Positions 17,140-26,013 are shown, counted from the first letter of the stretch. The stretch is DNA of 64,000 nucleotides from Bacteroidota bacterium (GCA_016191555.1 JACPVX010000018.1:124001-188000), one strand, 5' to 3'. Program-made: numbers and translations. Notes: generated by a model from the letters alone, not told the origin.

Positions 17140-19962
17140 ATGAAGAACATTTTACAATTTTCAATAACCGTGCTCTTGAGCATGAGTGTGCTCACCGCTG
17201 CCGCTCAGCAGTGGAGTGATGTGGGCAATCCCGGATTTACGAATAATATTCTCGCTTCTAATTTCTCTGGACTTCAATATGCATCGCGGATTGCCGTGTA
17301 TAATAATATTCCTTACATGGCCTATGTGAATAGTAACTATGATGTGGATGTAATGAATTATACTGGTGGCAACTGGAGCTTGCTAACTTCTCCGGGCGCT
17401 GGCGGTAACCCAACTACAGCGCCTATCTCTAATGTTTACATAGCGTTTGATGCTACCGGAAATTTGTATTTGGCCTATATGCAAGTTTCAATCGTGTATG
17501 TTAAGAAATTTAATGGAACCACATGGTCAACGGTTGGTGGTGGTCCTGTCATTTCAAATTTCCTGGCGAGTTTAGCAATTGACCCCGTATCTAACAATCC
17601 ATATGTAGCAACCATTAATAATGGAGGCACTTCTAAAGTCACGGTTAGAAAATTTAATGGCACAAGTTGGGTGGATGTTGGGTTGGCTAATTTTTCAGCG
17701 GTTACGAACCGGGTAAGGTTGACCATCTCATCTTCTGGCGTTCCTTATATAACCCTTCGGGATGGAACATCGGGTACTTCGTTTTCTGTTTTAAAGTTTG
17801 ACGGAGCAAACTGGATTGCCGTTGGTATTTCGGGAATTGGGTTGTTGGGTAACCCGGTTGATTTCACTGACATTGCTGTCGATGGCAGTGGAGTACCGTA
17901 TATAGTAAGTTTGAATGGAACGAATAATAAGGCCAGCGTACTTAGATATATTGGCGCCAACTGGTTTACAGTTGGTCAGGCAGATTTTAGTGCCGGGGCT
18001 GCCCTGCAACCGAATTTAAAATTTGACAATGCCGGAGTGCTGCATATTGTTTATAGAGATGGTGCGAATGGCGACAAAACCACCGTAATGAAATTCAATG
18101 GCACCAACTGGGTAGGTGTGGGAAACGCAGGACTCTCCGGTGGCGGTGTGTATTTTCCTACATTAGCCTTTAACTCCAGTAATCTTCCGTATGTCGGCTT
18201 TCGCGATGCTTTGGATGTAGGTGCAAAATGCACGGTCTTAAAATTATGTACCGCTACGACAGCATCAATTACCTCAACTACACCTGCATCAATTTGCGGG
18301 TCTGGTACCCTTACTCTTTTAGCTGCTGGAACGGGCACATTTCGATGGTATGATGGCGCCACGAATGGTGCTTACGTATCTACTGGGTTGTCATTCAGTA
18401 CACCATCGCTTATTACGACAACCACTTATTCTGTTGCGGCATACGATGCCAATGGATGTTCAACGGCACGAATTCCGGTTACGGCTACGGTTAATACGAT
18501 TCCAACAATTATTGCAACGCAACCCGGTGGCACTTGCCAAGGCGGAACGGCCGACATAGCCGCTACGGCCAGTGTTGGTACTGTTAGTTGGTACACCACA
18601 CCAACGGGCGGTTCGCCCTTTGCAACAGGTATCGTAAGTGGAAGTCTGGTGACAACGCCTGTGTTAAACACAACCACTACTTTTTATGCCGAAGCTGTCA
18701 ATAATGGATGCGCCAGCACAACTCGTTCTGCTGTTCAGGCCATTGTCAATCCTACGCCTGCCACTCCAACTGCTAACGAAGGTAGCAGATGTGGATCCGG
18801 CACAGTTTCTATTTCAGTAACGGCCGGTGCCGGCACGGTTCAATGGTTCGCGGCATCCACCGGAGGTTCCTCACTAGGCACGGGCACTAGTTTCACTACA
18901 CCATCATTAACAACCACCACAACCTACTATGCACTGTTATCAAACGGCTGTCCGGCACTCACTCGAGTGCCAGTAGCGGCTATCATTAATGCTATTCCCA
19001 CCGTCACTTCCACCACTCCCGCTACACGATGTGGCACCGGCACCGTTACACTAACCGCAACACTCAGCGATGAAGGCGGCATCAACTGGTTTACAGCCGC
19101 TAGCGGTGGAAGTGCCGTAGGCACCAACAGCTTTACTACACCTTCACTCACAGCCACTACTACTTTCTTTGCCGAGGCTGTTGCGAATGGATGTTCGTCG
19201 GTCAGCAGAACTCCTGTAGTGGCAACCATTAAACCCATTCCAACGATCACCGCACCAAACGTCTCACGCTGCGGACCCGGCACCGTAGCGCTCACTGCAA
19301 CCAGCGATGGAGCGATGGGTTGGTTTGCAGCGGCATCGGGTGGTAGTGCATTAACTACCGGAGGAAATTTTACTACGCCTTCATTAACTGCTACGACACC
19401 TTACTTCATTGAAGCGACACTCAACGGATGTACGACACTTACACGCACTTCTGTTTCGGCAGTTGTTAATCCGATACCTGCGTTGCCAACCATCACAGCC
19501 GATAATTCTAATGTGGCAGCACCGGTTCTCACTTCGAGTAGCAGCAGCGGAAATCAGTGGTTTCGAAATGATGTGAGCATCAGTGGAGCAACCGCCAATA
19601 CATTTACTATTACACAAGAGGGTACTTACAAAGTGCAGGTAACTTTGCTGGGTTGCGTGGGCGCGATGTCTGCGGGGCAAGCATTTGTCATTACCGGAGT
19701 AGAAGGCTTCGAACCGAATCACGTACAGCTTTATCCGAATCCGGCTGCGGATGAATTGATATTAAATCTTTCCGGCTTTGAGCCGAAGAAGCCGGTTGGT
19801 ATTGTGATTGTCGATTTGTTAGGTCGCCAGGCGAAAGCAGTGGACGGTGTGGGCGGAGAAGAAGTGCGCATCGACATTCGTGAGATTACATCGGGCCAAT
19901 ACATTGCTGTGATGAAGCAAGGCAATCAACAGGTCGCTAAACTATTTGTCAAGAAATTCTAA
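17140..19962 (+). CDS. Large type IX-secreted protein with repeated Ig-like domains
   Basis: A 940-residue exported protein. A signal peptide (residues 1-22, LTAAAQQ) precedes an N-terminal beta-propeller-like region (~25-370) with repeated blades of the form VxKFNGTxWxxVG. Five to six Ig-like modules follow (~380-840), each opening with a cysteine motif (CGSGT, CQGGT, CGSGT, CGTGT, CGPGT) and containing W(F/Y)xxxxGGS and TTTTYxxxxxNGC. The C-terminal ~80 residues are a type IX sorting domain (LYPNPAADELILNLSG ... SGQYIAVMKQG). It is a probable surface adhesin or matrix protein. Its promoter region has the same 21-bp-spaced repeats as the adjacent LytTR operon. Confidence 0.88.
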   Translation: MKNILQFSITVLLSMSVLTAAAQQWSDVGNPGFTNNILASNFSGLQYASRIAVYNNIPYMAYVNSNYDVDVMNYTGGNWSLLTSPGAGGNPTTAPISNVYIAFDATGNLYLAYMQVSIVYVKKFNGTTWSTVGGGPVISNFLASLAIDPVSNNPYVATINNGGTSKVTVRKFNGTSWVDVGLANFSAVTNRVRLTISSSGVPYITLRDGTSGTSFSVLKFDGANWIAVGISGIGLLGNPVDFTDIAVDGSGVPYIVSLNGTNNKASVLRYIGANWFTVGQADFSAGAALQPNLKFDNAGVLHIVYRDGANGDKTTVMKFNGTNWVGVGNAGLSGGGVYFPTLAFNSSNLPYVGFRDALDVGAKCTVLKLCTATTASITSTTPASICGSGTLTLLAAGTGTFRWYDGATNGAYVSTGLSFSTPSLITTTTYSVAAYDANGCSTARIPVTATVNTIPTIIATQPGGTCQGGTADIAATASVGTVSWYTTPTGGSPFATGIVSGSLVTTPVLNTTTTFYAEAVNNGCASTTRSAVQAIVNPTPATPTANEGSRCGSGTVSISVTAGAGTVQWFAASTGGSSLGTGTSFTTPSLTTTTTYYALLSNGCPALTRVPVAAIINAIPTVTSTTPATRCGTGTVTLTATLSDEGGINWFTAASGGSAVGTNSFTTPSLTATTTFFAEAVANGCSSVSRTPVVATIKPIPTITAPNVSRCGPGTVALTATSDGAMGWFAAASGGSALTTGGNFTTPSLTATTPYFIEATLNGCTTLTRTSVSAVVNPIPALPTITADNSNVAAPVLTSSSSSGNQWFRNDVSISGATANTFTITQEGTYKVQVTLLGCVGAMSAGQAFVITGVEGFEPNHVQLYPNPAADELILNLSGFEPKKPVGIVIVDLLGRQAKAVDGVGGEEVRIDIREITSGQYIAVMKQGNQQVAKLFVKKF

Positions 19963-19972
19963 CCGTCCTTTT

Positions 19973-20413
19973 ATGAAAAAGATATTCAATTTGATTTTCG
20001 TTTTTAGTTCGATGGTGTTGTTTGTTCACCTCACCGGATGTGGCGGAGGCAGCAACGGCCCTACCGCCAAAGAAGTGAACACCCAAAAACTCATTGCCAA
20101 CACGTGGAAGTTAAATACCGTTACCGTAGATGCTGTCGATAAAACAGTACTTTACGCTGGATTGACAGTAAAATTTACCGCTACCAACTATACTTCCACC
20201 AGCGGTGGCGTGGTGTGGCCCGCGAGCGGCACGTGGTCATTTACCGATGAAGCAGGCAAGATCATCAAGCGCAGCGATAATCAGGAAATCACCATCACTG
20301 AAATCAGCGACACGGCCTTGAAGCTCACGCTCACGCGCACGCAAGGCACCTTTGGTCCCGGCCGTGTAGAGTCGGTGGCAGGTGTGCATGTGTTTAACTT
20401 GGTGAAGCAATAG
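19973..20413 (+). CDS. Lipocalin-like lipoprotein
   Basis: A 146-residue lipoprotein. The ATG at 19973 is chosen because it begins a lipoprotein signal with lipobox HLTGC (Cys near residue 23) and a Gly-rich spacer; an upstream GTG/TTG extension would overlap the previous gene. The mature part opens with KLIANTWKLNTVTVD and ends in beta strands, the usual pattern of small lipocalin-like proteins in Bacteroidota. The ligand is unknown. It starts 10 bp after the type IX-secreted protein gene and is therefore in the same operon. A strong hairpin terminator follows. Confidence 0.8.
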   Translation: MKKIFNLIFVFSSMVLFVHLTGCGGGSNGPTAKEVNTQKLIANTWKLNTVTVDAVDKTVLYAGLTVKFTATNYTSTSGGVVWPASGTWSFTDEAGKIIKRSDNQEITITEISDTALKLTLTRTQGTFGPGRVESVAGVHVFNLVKQ

Positions 20414-20433
20414 AAGGTATTTAATTTCTTTGG

Positions 20434-20474
20434 AAGTGAAGTAAATGGTTTCGTTTACTTCACTTTCTTTTTTA
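20434..20474 (+). terminator. Rho-independent terminator
   Basis: AAGTGAAGTAAA (20434-20445) pairs perfectly with TTTACTTCACTT (20454-20465), with an 8-base loop, followed by a T-rich run. It closes the two-gene transcript ending at 20413. Confidence 0.85.
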
Positions 20475-20538
20475 GAGATGATCAAATAGTTGATTTTCCA
20501 ATCATTCAATTTGCTGAATATGTAGTATCCTTGCAGTT

Positions 20539-20898
20539 ATGAAGGATATTATTGCCCGTCCCGATATCGAACTACTCGTTAACTCTTTTTACGAGCGTGT
20601 GCGAAAAGATGAATTGCTGTCGCCAGTATTCAGCCATGTCGATTGGCCCACGCACTTGCCGGTGATGTATAATTTTTGGTCTTCGCTGTTGTTGGGCGAT
20701 CAATCGTATCAGGGCAGCCCGTTTCAAAAACATTTGCCGCTGGCTATTGACGCTACGCACTTTCAGCAATGGCTTGCTTTATTCACACAAACAGTCGATG
20801 AACATTTCGCAGGCGAGAAAGCAGACGAAGTGAAAAGTCGTGCAAGCAGCATTGCCACGCTGTGGCAGCACAAGAAAGAAATGTACTCCAAAAATTAG
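20539..20898 (+). CDS. Group III truncated hemoglobin
   Basis: A 119-residue 2/2 globin. The B-helix region LLVNSFYERVRKDELLSPVF, MYNFWSSLLLG, the proximal histidine in PFQKHLPL (about residue 63) and FQQWLALFTQTVDEHFAG match the group III (trHbP-like) class. Such globins bind O2 or NO and are often linked to low-oxygen or nitrosative stress; the function in this organism is unknown. It stands as a single gene, convergent and overlapping by 4 bp with the Kelch-like lipoprotein gene. Confidence 0.9.
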   Translation: MKDIIARPDIELLVNSFYERVRKDELLSPVFSHVDWPTHLPVMYNFWSSLLLGDQSYQGSPFQKHLPLAIDATHFQQWLALFTQTVDEHFAGEKADEVKSRASSIATLWQHKKEMYSKN

Positions 20899-21875
20899 GG
20901 CGAACTTTTTTGCAATGCCCACACATCGTTACTGTAGCGGAAGTCCGGATGATTGGGTGTGCCGCCATATTTACCTCCGGTCATGAAAATCTTTCCCTGA
21001 TACACAGCAGCAGCCACACCTCCACGTGGCGACCACCGTGCATCTTCGCCTCGCCAGTTTTTACCATCGTCACTTACCAATACCTGACTCGAAAATTGTC
21101 CGTTGCGATTGCAACCCAGCAACCAGATTTTTTCATCCATCACCACAGCCGCATAGCCAAAGATGGTTTCACTGCTCACTAACTCGGTGGTTTCTTGTTG
21201 CCAGTTGAGTCCATCCGTAGAACTCCACACATCATTGTCCAACAGAAATAGTTTGTCTTTCAACTGCACCACTTGACTTCCACTTCGTTCGCCAAAAGGC
21301 AAATTCTCTTTTTGTTTTACCCAATGAATGCCATCGGCAGAATTCCAGATGTCGTTGTACTTTTTGGTTTTGTCTTCGCCACCGATGATCCACAGTTTGT
21401 TTTGAAAGACAAACGGATGGTAGAAGAAGCGCGTGGGCAGATTGCTTTTCTCAGAAAGCACTTCCCATGTTTTCAGATTAGTGGTGCGATAAATTTTGGG
21501 TTGAAAGGTGAACTGCTCAATGTTGCCTTGAAAATAACCGAGGCCGTAGATCGCATTCTGAAATGGAATGTAGTCGAGGAAGGCAAGGTTGTTGATGGCG
21601 TTGGGTAACCCGGACTTGTGCCAATTCACTCCGTCCGTAGAATGCCACGTGCCATCGGGATGAAACACCCACAGTGTGTCACGCAAGTTGAACATCTGAA
21701 AATTGTAGCTCTTCTTCCACTCGGCACTGTCCCGCAAGGAAGTCCAGGTGTACCGAGTAATTGTCTTAGTGGTGTCGGAAACGATGGGTTCTGAAGAGGA
21801 GGAAGAAGGACGTTGTTGTGCGCAAGCGAGTACGAGTAGCGCCCACACAGCGATGTGAATGTAAGCGAGTTTCAT
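20895..21875 (-). CDS. Kelch-like beta-propeller lipoprotein
   Basis: A 326-residue lipoprotein. The ATG at 21875 begins MKLAYIHIAVWALLVLACAQ with lipobox LVLAC; a longer upstream start would bury the signal. Residues ~40-325 hold repeated propeller blades, each with W.S.DG..W (NSADGIHWVKQ, SSTDGLNWQQE, VSDDGKNWRG) and IWLLGG-type strands, giving an estimated six to seven blades. These galactose-oxidase/Kelch propellers bind ligands or proteins at the cell surface; no catalytic residues are evident. It is followed downstream on the same strand by no further gene and overlaps the globin gene by 4 bp. Confidence 0.8.
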   Translation of the reverse strand: MKLAYIHIAVWALLVLACAQQRPSSSSSEPIVSDTTKTITRYTWTSLRDSAEWKKSYNFQMFNLRDTLWVFHPDGTWHSTDGVNWHKSGLPNAINNLAFLDYIPFQNAIYGLGYFQGNIEQFTFQPKIYRTTNLKTWEVLSEKSNLPTRFFYHPFVFQNKLWIIGGEDKTKKYNDIWNSADGIHWVKQKENLPFGERSGSQVVQLKDKLFLLDNDVWSSTDGLNWQQETTELVSSETIFGYAAVVMDEKIWLLGCNRNGQFSSQVLVSDDGKNWRGEDARWSPRGGVAAAVYQGKIFMTGGKYGGTPNHPDFRYSNDVWALQKSSP

Positions 21876-21885
21876 ATAAATTAGT

Positions 21886-22341
21886 TTAGGTGAGTAAATG
21901 CTTTTCCATGCAAACACTGTTCTCCACGTTTACATACGGACCGAAGTTCGCGATGATTTGATATCCGGCTTTTTGATACAGTCGAATGGCTTCGGGTTGT
22001 TTCTTACCGGTTTCTAATACAGCGGTGGTGTAGCCGGACTCTTTGGCCCATGTTTCTAATTCTTGTAAAATGCGCAGCGCTACTCCGTGTCCGCGATAAT
22101 CGGGAAGCACAAACATTCTTTTGATTTCCACCTGGCTTTCGCCAAATGCTTTGAAAGCTCCACAACCAACGCGTTGATTGTTTTCATACGCCACCACCAC
22201 CGCTTGAAGATTCACGCTTGTATTGAAGGGCGCGTAGAAGGCGTGGTCTGCACCATCGCGTACGGCTAAATCTGCATCTAATAATTTGACCAGATGTTGG
22301 AAGTCGGTGTTGGTTTTATCGGTTCGTTGAAGGGTGAGCAT
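21886..22341 (-). CDS. GNAT-family N-acetyltransferase
   Basis: A 151-residue single-domain acetyltransferase. The acetyl-CoA pocket is seen in VEIKRMFVLPDYRGHGVALRIL in part (R/Q-x-x-G-x-G/A as YRGHGV, ~residues 80-88), followed by LETGKKQPEAIRLYQKAGY and the final strand. The substrate cannot be inferred. It ends 10 bp before the start of the Kelch-like lipoprotein gene and begins 2 bp after the metallo-beta-lactamase stop, so the three genes on the minus strand probably form one transcript. Confidence 0.9.
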   Translation of the reverse strand: MLTLQRTDKTNTDFQHLVKLLDADLAVRDGADHAFYAPFNTSVNLQAVVVAYENNQRVGCGAFKAFGESQVEIKRMFVLPDYRGHGVALRILQELETWAKESGYTTAVLETGKKQPEAIRLYQKAGYQIIANFGPYVNVENSVCMEKHLLT

Positions 22342-22343
22342 AT

Positions 22344-23081
22344 TTATTTTTTTCCTTTTCTTCTCAACTTTTCTGCCATACGCAAACTATGCGCGAGCGA
22401 TTTTGTACTCGTCCATGCGTTGTGGCCGGGAATGATATAAGCCGGATTTTTGCATTTCGTTTGCACGCGTTGCAAGGTGGTGGCATAGTCGGTTACACTG
22501 GCATCGCCCAGATTGCCAAGCGTAGTATCTTCGGTACTTTTAATCAAACAGCCGCCATAAAGAATTTTTTGATTCTCAAACCAAATCACAATGTTATCAG
22601 GCGTGTGGCCGTGGCCGGGATGAAATACTTCGAATGAATATTGTCCGATGGTGAAGATGGTATCTTTTGTTAACAAAAATTCTGCGCGCTTCATACCGCG
22701 CTTCTGACTGAGTTGGTCGGTGAGTTGAGTAGTGTAGGTTTTGATGCCCTGTTGGCGATAGTATTCTAAGCCCCCGCTGCGGTCTTCGTGGAAGTGCGTA
22801 GCAATACACATCACCGCTTTTTGTCCGTGGCGAATGCGGATGCTGTCCAGCAAAGGTTGAAACTGCGTGGTGTCCCAGGGCGAGTCAATAATAATAGCGC
22901 CTTGTTGCGTGAGCACGTACATGCCGTTGGCCGGAATGCGATCGCCTTGATAATAATTGTAGGTTGTGTAGATGTAGAAATCGCCCGTGAGATGTTGAAT
23001 GGATAAAGGGCTTGAGTTGGATTGTGCGAAGAGTGAAGTGAGTGAAAAGAAAGACAGAATGGAAGTGAGGCGTAGATACAT
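22344..23081 (-). CDS. Subclass B1 metallo-beta-lactamase
   Basis: A 245-residue exported enzyme with a signal peptide (residues 1-20, LTSLFAQS). All zinc ligands of subclass B1 are present: H96, H98 and D100 in THFHEDRSGG, H159 in PGHGHTPDN, C178 in GGCLIKS, H220 in PGHNAW. The substrate-contacting Lys (K181) and Asn (N190, LGN) are also present. Members hydrolyse penicillins, cephalosporins and usually carbapenems in the periplasm. Length is typical. It shares a likely transcript with the GNAT gene 2 bp downstream. No mobile-element signatures are adjacent, so it appears to be a resident chromosomal gene. Spectrum cannot be read from sequence. Confidence 0.9.
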   Translation of the reverse strand: MYLRLTSILSFFSLTSLFAQSNSSPLSIQHLTGDFYIYTTYNYYQGDRIPANGMYVLTQQGAIIIDSPWDTTQFQPLLDSIRIRHGQKAVMCIATHFHEDRSGGLEYYRQQGIKTYTTQLTDQLSQKRGMKRAEFLLTKDTIFTIGQYSFEVFHPGHGHTPDNIVIWFENQKILYGGCLIKSTEDTTLGNLGDASVTDYATTLQRVQTKCKNPAYIIPGHNAWTSTKSLAHSLRMAEKLRRKGKK

Positions 23082-23110
23082 GTAGGAGCAGTTTAGAAAA
23101 TAGTTGTCAA

Positions 23111-23118
23111 CAAAATTA
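23111..23118 (-). promoter_or_regulatory. Bacteroidota -7 element for the metallo-beta-lactamase gene
   Basis: Read on the minus strand this is TAATTTTG, matching TAnnTTTG, 30 bp upstream of the start codon. A -33 TTTG box is not clear. Confidence 0.45.
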
Positions 23119-23250
23119 AAGTTTTTTGAGAGAAGGAATTATTCACCACGAAGGCACCTAGGCACAAAGTTGCTGACGCCTCATTGATTAACCTCAGAGA
23201 TCGCGGAGATTTCCGGGAGTAATAGCCTCAAAGAGTTTAGGTATTGTTAG

Positions 23251-23676
23251 TTAAAATCCTACCCCGAAGATACGGAGATTAGTTCTCTTTACATCTGTAG
23301 TGTAGGGATTTTTAACATAGTAGACGTCATCACTATATGTAATGCACTTGATGAGGATAGTGCCTGCAAGTAATAGGTAGCCAACGACCATGAGCGTTTT
23401 GCCGAAGGCTTTAGGTAATTCAATTTTTGGGTAATACCGATGGATTCCAATAACCAATAAGTACCAGAAGCCAAAGTAGCAGATCAAGTCGATGATTAAT
23501 TCAGTAACGAAGATTTGTGAAGATAATGAGGTATGCCATCCGGGGCAGGTGTATGCAAAAGGGAATCCGGTGAAGATTTCTGAACCATCATAAATCGGGA
23601 CAAGCCAGCTTTTTGTAACGAAAAGAAATGAGATGATGGTGAGCGGTAAGACGTACTTCAGAATCAGATGCTTCAC
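23251..23676 (-). CDS. Small integral membrane protein
   Basis: A 141-residue protein with about three membrane helices: residues ~7-26, ~55-78 and ~93-112 (TLMVVGYLLLAGTILI). The loop after the first helix has Cys and aromatic residues (FAYTCPGWHTS). No family is recognised. Upstream sequence 23677-23823 and downstream 23119-23250 hold no gene; the latter includes a fragment of a dispersed-repeat look (CACCACGAAGGCACCTAGG). Confidence 0.6.
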   Translation of the reverse strand: MKHLILKYVLPLTIISFLFVTKSWLVPIYDGSEIFTGFPFAYTCPGWHTSLSSQIFVTELIIDLICYFGFWYLLVIGIHRYYPKIELPKAFGKTLMVVGYLLLAGTILIKCITYSDDVYYVKNPYTTDVKRTNLRIFGVGF

Positions 23677-23823
23677 GTTGAGTTGACTTTAGCCAGCGCA
23701 GTTCAAGATGAAAGCAACAGCGCTTCATTTTCAACTGTTGCATAAAAATAGATTTGGTAAGCGAAGATAAGTATAATCTTACTGGAACAAAAAGCTCAGA
23801 AGTATGGGTTCGCCATGCCTGAA

Positions 23824-24282
23824 TCAATCTTTTGGTTTAAACTGAAGATAAGACAAAGGGCTGTCGGCTTGAGTTTTTATTTTGCCTTCGAACAGATAGA
23901 TCATCATGTGAGCTGTTCGCAAAAAACCTGACTTGTTGATGCCTAGAAAGGTATGACCTTTACCGCCTACGATGTTCCTGTTCAACTCCTCAATGGTAAG
24001 GTAACGATCATCTGTGTTGATTTTTTGTACGATCGATCGAAGAATAGAAACGATAAACATGACTTTATCTTCATCTTGAAAATAGCGATCTAAATTAACC
24101 GGTACACATCCCAGAAAACCGGCTGAGTACGAAAATGTCCAATGTTCGATTAGCCCCGTTTTCCATTCACTCTCCAGCGGATGCGCTTTAAATTCCTTTA
24201 CCAATAGATAAAGTACTCCTTCCAGGAAGGAATCATCCATCCAAAACCCATATCCTTTATGTTCGATGTAACTCTTGGCCAC
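23824..24282 (-). CDS. Hypothetical soluble protein
   Basis: A 152-residue protein with a helical and aromatic composition (EHKGYGFWMDDSFLEGVLYLL, FLRTAHMMIYLFEG). The pattern resembles uncharacterised conserved proteins of Bacteroidota and Proteobacteria with an FWxxDxxLE start, possibly immunity-like, but I cannot name a family. Codon use looks real. It lies alone, with the 21-bp repeat array about 140 bp upstream. Confidence 0.6.
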   Translation of the reverse strand: MAKSYIEHKGYGFWMDDSFLEGVLYLLVKEFKAHPLESEWKTGLIEHWTFSYSAGFLGCVPVNLDRYFQDEDKVMFIVSILRSIVQKINTDDRYLTIEELNRNIVGGKGHTFLGINKSGFLRTAHMMIYLFEGKIKTQADSPLSYLQFKPKD

Positions 24283-24419
24283 TTTTTTTATCTGCGATTA
24301 CTGTTCATGTAAAAATACAGAAAGGCTTATGGAATCAATTACGGCTCAATAAAAATCAATGCATGTTGCGATTCGAAAGGTAGCGGCATAGCCCGATGAA
24401 CCTTTGTCTTATCCTGTGC

Positions 24420-24843
24420 CATGTTGAAGGTGAGAGCATGCACCTTGGAGGTGAGAGCAGTTACGTTCGAGATGACAGCAGTCATGTCAAAGGTGACACG
24501 AGTCATATTAGAGGTGACAGCAGTCAAGTTGCAGGTGACACAGCGGTCACTTTGGAGGTGACCGGAGTCACGTTGGAGGTGACATGAGTCATGTTGGAGG
24601 TGACAGCAGTCATGTTGGAGGTGACACGAGTCATGTTGGAGATGACACGAGTCATGTTAAAGATGACACAGGGGTCATGTTGGAGGTGGCTGGAGTCACG
24701 TTGGAGGTGACCGGAGCCACGTTAGAGGTGACAGCAGTCATGTTGGAGGTGACAGCGGTCATGTTGGAGGTGACACGAGTCAGGTTGGAGGTGACCGGAG
24801 TCACGTTAGAGATGACAGCAGTCATGTTGGAGGTGAGAGCGAC
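24420..24843. repeat. Array of 20 repeats of 21 bp (two of 23 bp)
   Basis: Twenty contiguous units fill 424 bp: eighteen of 21 bp and two of 23 bp (units 6 and 12). The commonest unit is CATGTTGGAGG followed by TGACAGCAGT. Variation is concentrated at the ends of the unit, with GGAGGTGAC or GGAGATGAC nearly constant. There are no unique spacers, so it is not CRISPR. On the + strand it reads as (MLEVTAV)n, on the minus strand as (NMTAVTS)n; the 23-bp units break both frames. The + strand contains a Shine-Dalgarno-like GGAGGTGA with an ATG 8 bp later in many units. No gene is supported between 24283 and 24940. Confidence 0.9.
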
Positions 24844-24940
24844 CATTTCCAGTGGTTTTTTGACCCCTTTGAAAAATACCGTCCAAATCCGCTAACCGCT
24901 GCGCGAACATGCCGAACAGCATTCGTTATTCGCTGAGTAT

Positions 24941-25681
24941 CTATTCCTCCAGCCTCCCTACACGAAGCAATAATGGAAAGCGAACTTCTTTTAATTCTCC
25001 CTCATTCCAATGATTTTCTAATTCTTGTTGTAACTGGTCGATGGGATTGAACTGGTTTTGCTGCACAAAATGTTTAACAGCCGACCACGTGTTGATGTAC
25101 CCAATCAATTGCTCACGACTCCATTGAAATATATTGACGATCGAAGGTGCTTTTAACTCCCGAAAAGGAAAAGGAATTGTGAGATAGTTTTCGTCAATGT
25201 ATTTGCGCTCTGCATCCCAGTAGGTACCCAGTATATTGCGGTAGTAGTATAAAACAAGTTGGTCAATCGATTCTGTGATTTCGATGCGGCCATAGCCCAC
25301 CACACATACCAACGCCCCCGGTTTGCCTGTGCGCCTCACTTCTGCGTAGAATTTGTCAAAGTCAAACCAATGAATGGCTTGGGCCGCTAAGACGAGGTCA
25401 AACTGATGATCAGCGAAATCAGTTTTCTCGGCAGGTTGTACGGAGTATACAATATTATTTGCACGTGTAGCCTGGCTGATCTGTGCCTCACTGATATCAG
25501 TCGCTAAGACGCAATCGAATGTTTTCGACAGTTCGAATGCCACCTGCCCGTTTCCGGTGCCACAATCCCATGCACATGCTTTGTGTGACACCAGCGCGTT
25601 TATATAATCGTAAAACGCGACTGGATAAGTTGGGCGATACTTGGCGTAGTGGGCTGACTGGCGGGAGAAGTTATCTTTCAT
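24941..25681 (-). CDS. Class I SAM-dependent methyltransferase
   Basis: A 246-residue protein from the ATG at 25681, which begins MKDNFSRQSAHYAKYRPTYP, the usual N-terminus of this methyltransferase group; an upstream in-frame ATG at 25729 would add 16 unconserved residues. Motif I is AWDCGTGNGQVAFEL (~residues 38-52), motif II VLATDIS, then FDLVLAAQAIHWFD (motif IV, ~98-111) and a LVCVVGYG strand. The family (methyltransf_11/25, YcgJ-like) acts on small molecules or lipids; the substrate is unknown. It is a single gene with no operon partners. Confidence 0.88.
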   Translation of the reverse strand: MKDNFSRQSAHYAKYRPTYPVAFYDYINALVSHKACAWDCGTGNGQVAFELSKTFDCVLATDISEAQISQATRANNIVYSVQPAEKTDFADHQFDLVLAAQAIHWFDFDKFYAEVRRTGKPGALVCVVGYGRIEITESIDQLVLYYYRNILGTYWDAERKYIDENYLTIPFPFRELKAPSIVNIFQWSREQLIGYINTWSAVKHFVQQNQFNPIDQLQQELENHWNEGELKEVRFPLLLRVGRLEE

Positions 25682-25831
25682 GAGGTTTGTTTTTCGCGCT
25701 TGACTATCTGTTGCCTCACTTGCATTCACAAAGAGAATCCGAATAAATCCATAAAAGCGTCACTAAAATAGTTTTTTTGATGTTCATAATCTAGCGGATT
25801 ATGCTCGGTTTAAGCGTCAAAAGCATGGATG

Positions 25832-25932
25832 AAAGGCTCCATGTGACGGGTGGCGTTAGCCGATCGTCAGACTGATCTGACCCGGCAGAGAGCAAAGAAG
25901 TTGCTGGTATGGTATGTCTTCTTTGACAATGA
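25832..25932 (+). pseudogene. Relic of the 3' end of an lprI-like gene
   Basis: This stretch matches 27177-27256 of the downstream LprI-family gene: by eye 66 of the first 79 positions are identical, starting AAAGGCTCCATGTG. The codon equivalent to TGG is TGA here, so the frame is broken. The rest of the gene is absent. It is a leftover of a tandem or segmental duplication about 1.35 kb apart, with the DUF1349 gene between. Confidence 0.75.
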
Positions 25933-26013
25933 ATAAACGGAGATGATTATTCCCCTCATTCTTTTCCAATCTCTCACTTATTAATAAATTACTGTTCATA
26001 AACTGAAGATGTT

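Noticed and set aside
20491-20504. TGATT-TTCC-AATCA before the globin gene as an Fnr site
   Set aside because: TGA and TCA are separated by 8 bp rather than the 6 bp of Fnr/Crp sites, so the spacing does not fit.
24420-24843. CRISPR array
   Set aside because: Units are contiguous with no unique spacers and no cas genes are nearby.
24396-24895. Open frames across the 21-bp repeat array on both strands, reading as (MLEVTAV)n or (NMTAVTS)n
   Set aside because: They arise because the unit length is a multiple of three; the 23-bp units interrupt them, there is no conserved non-repeat domain, and no initiation context stands out.
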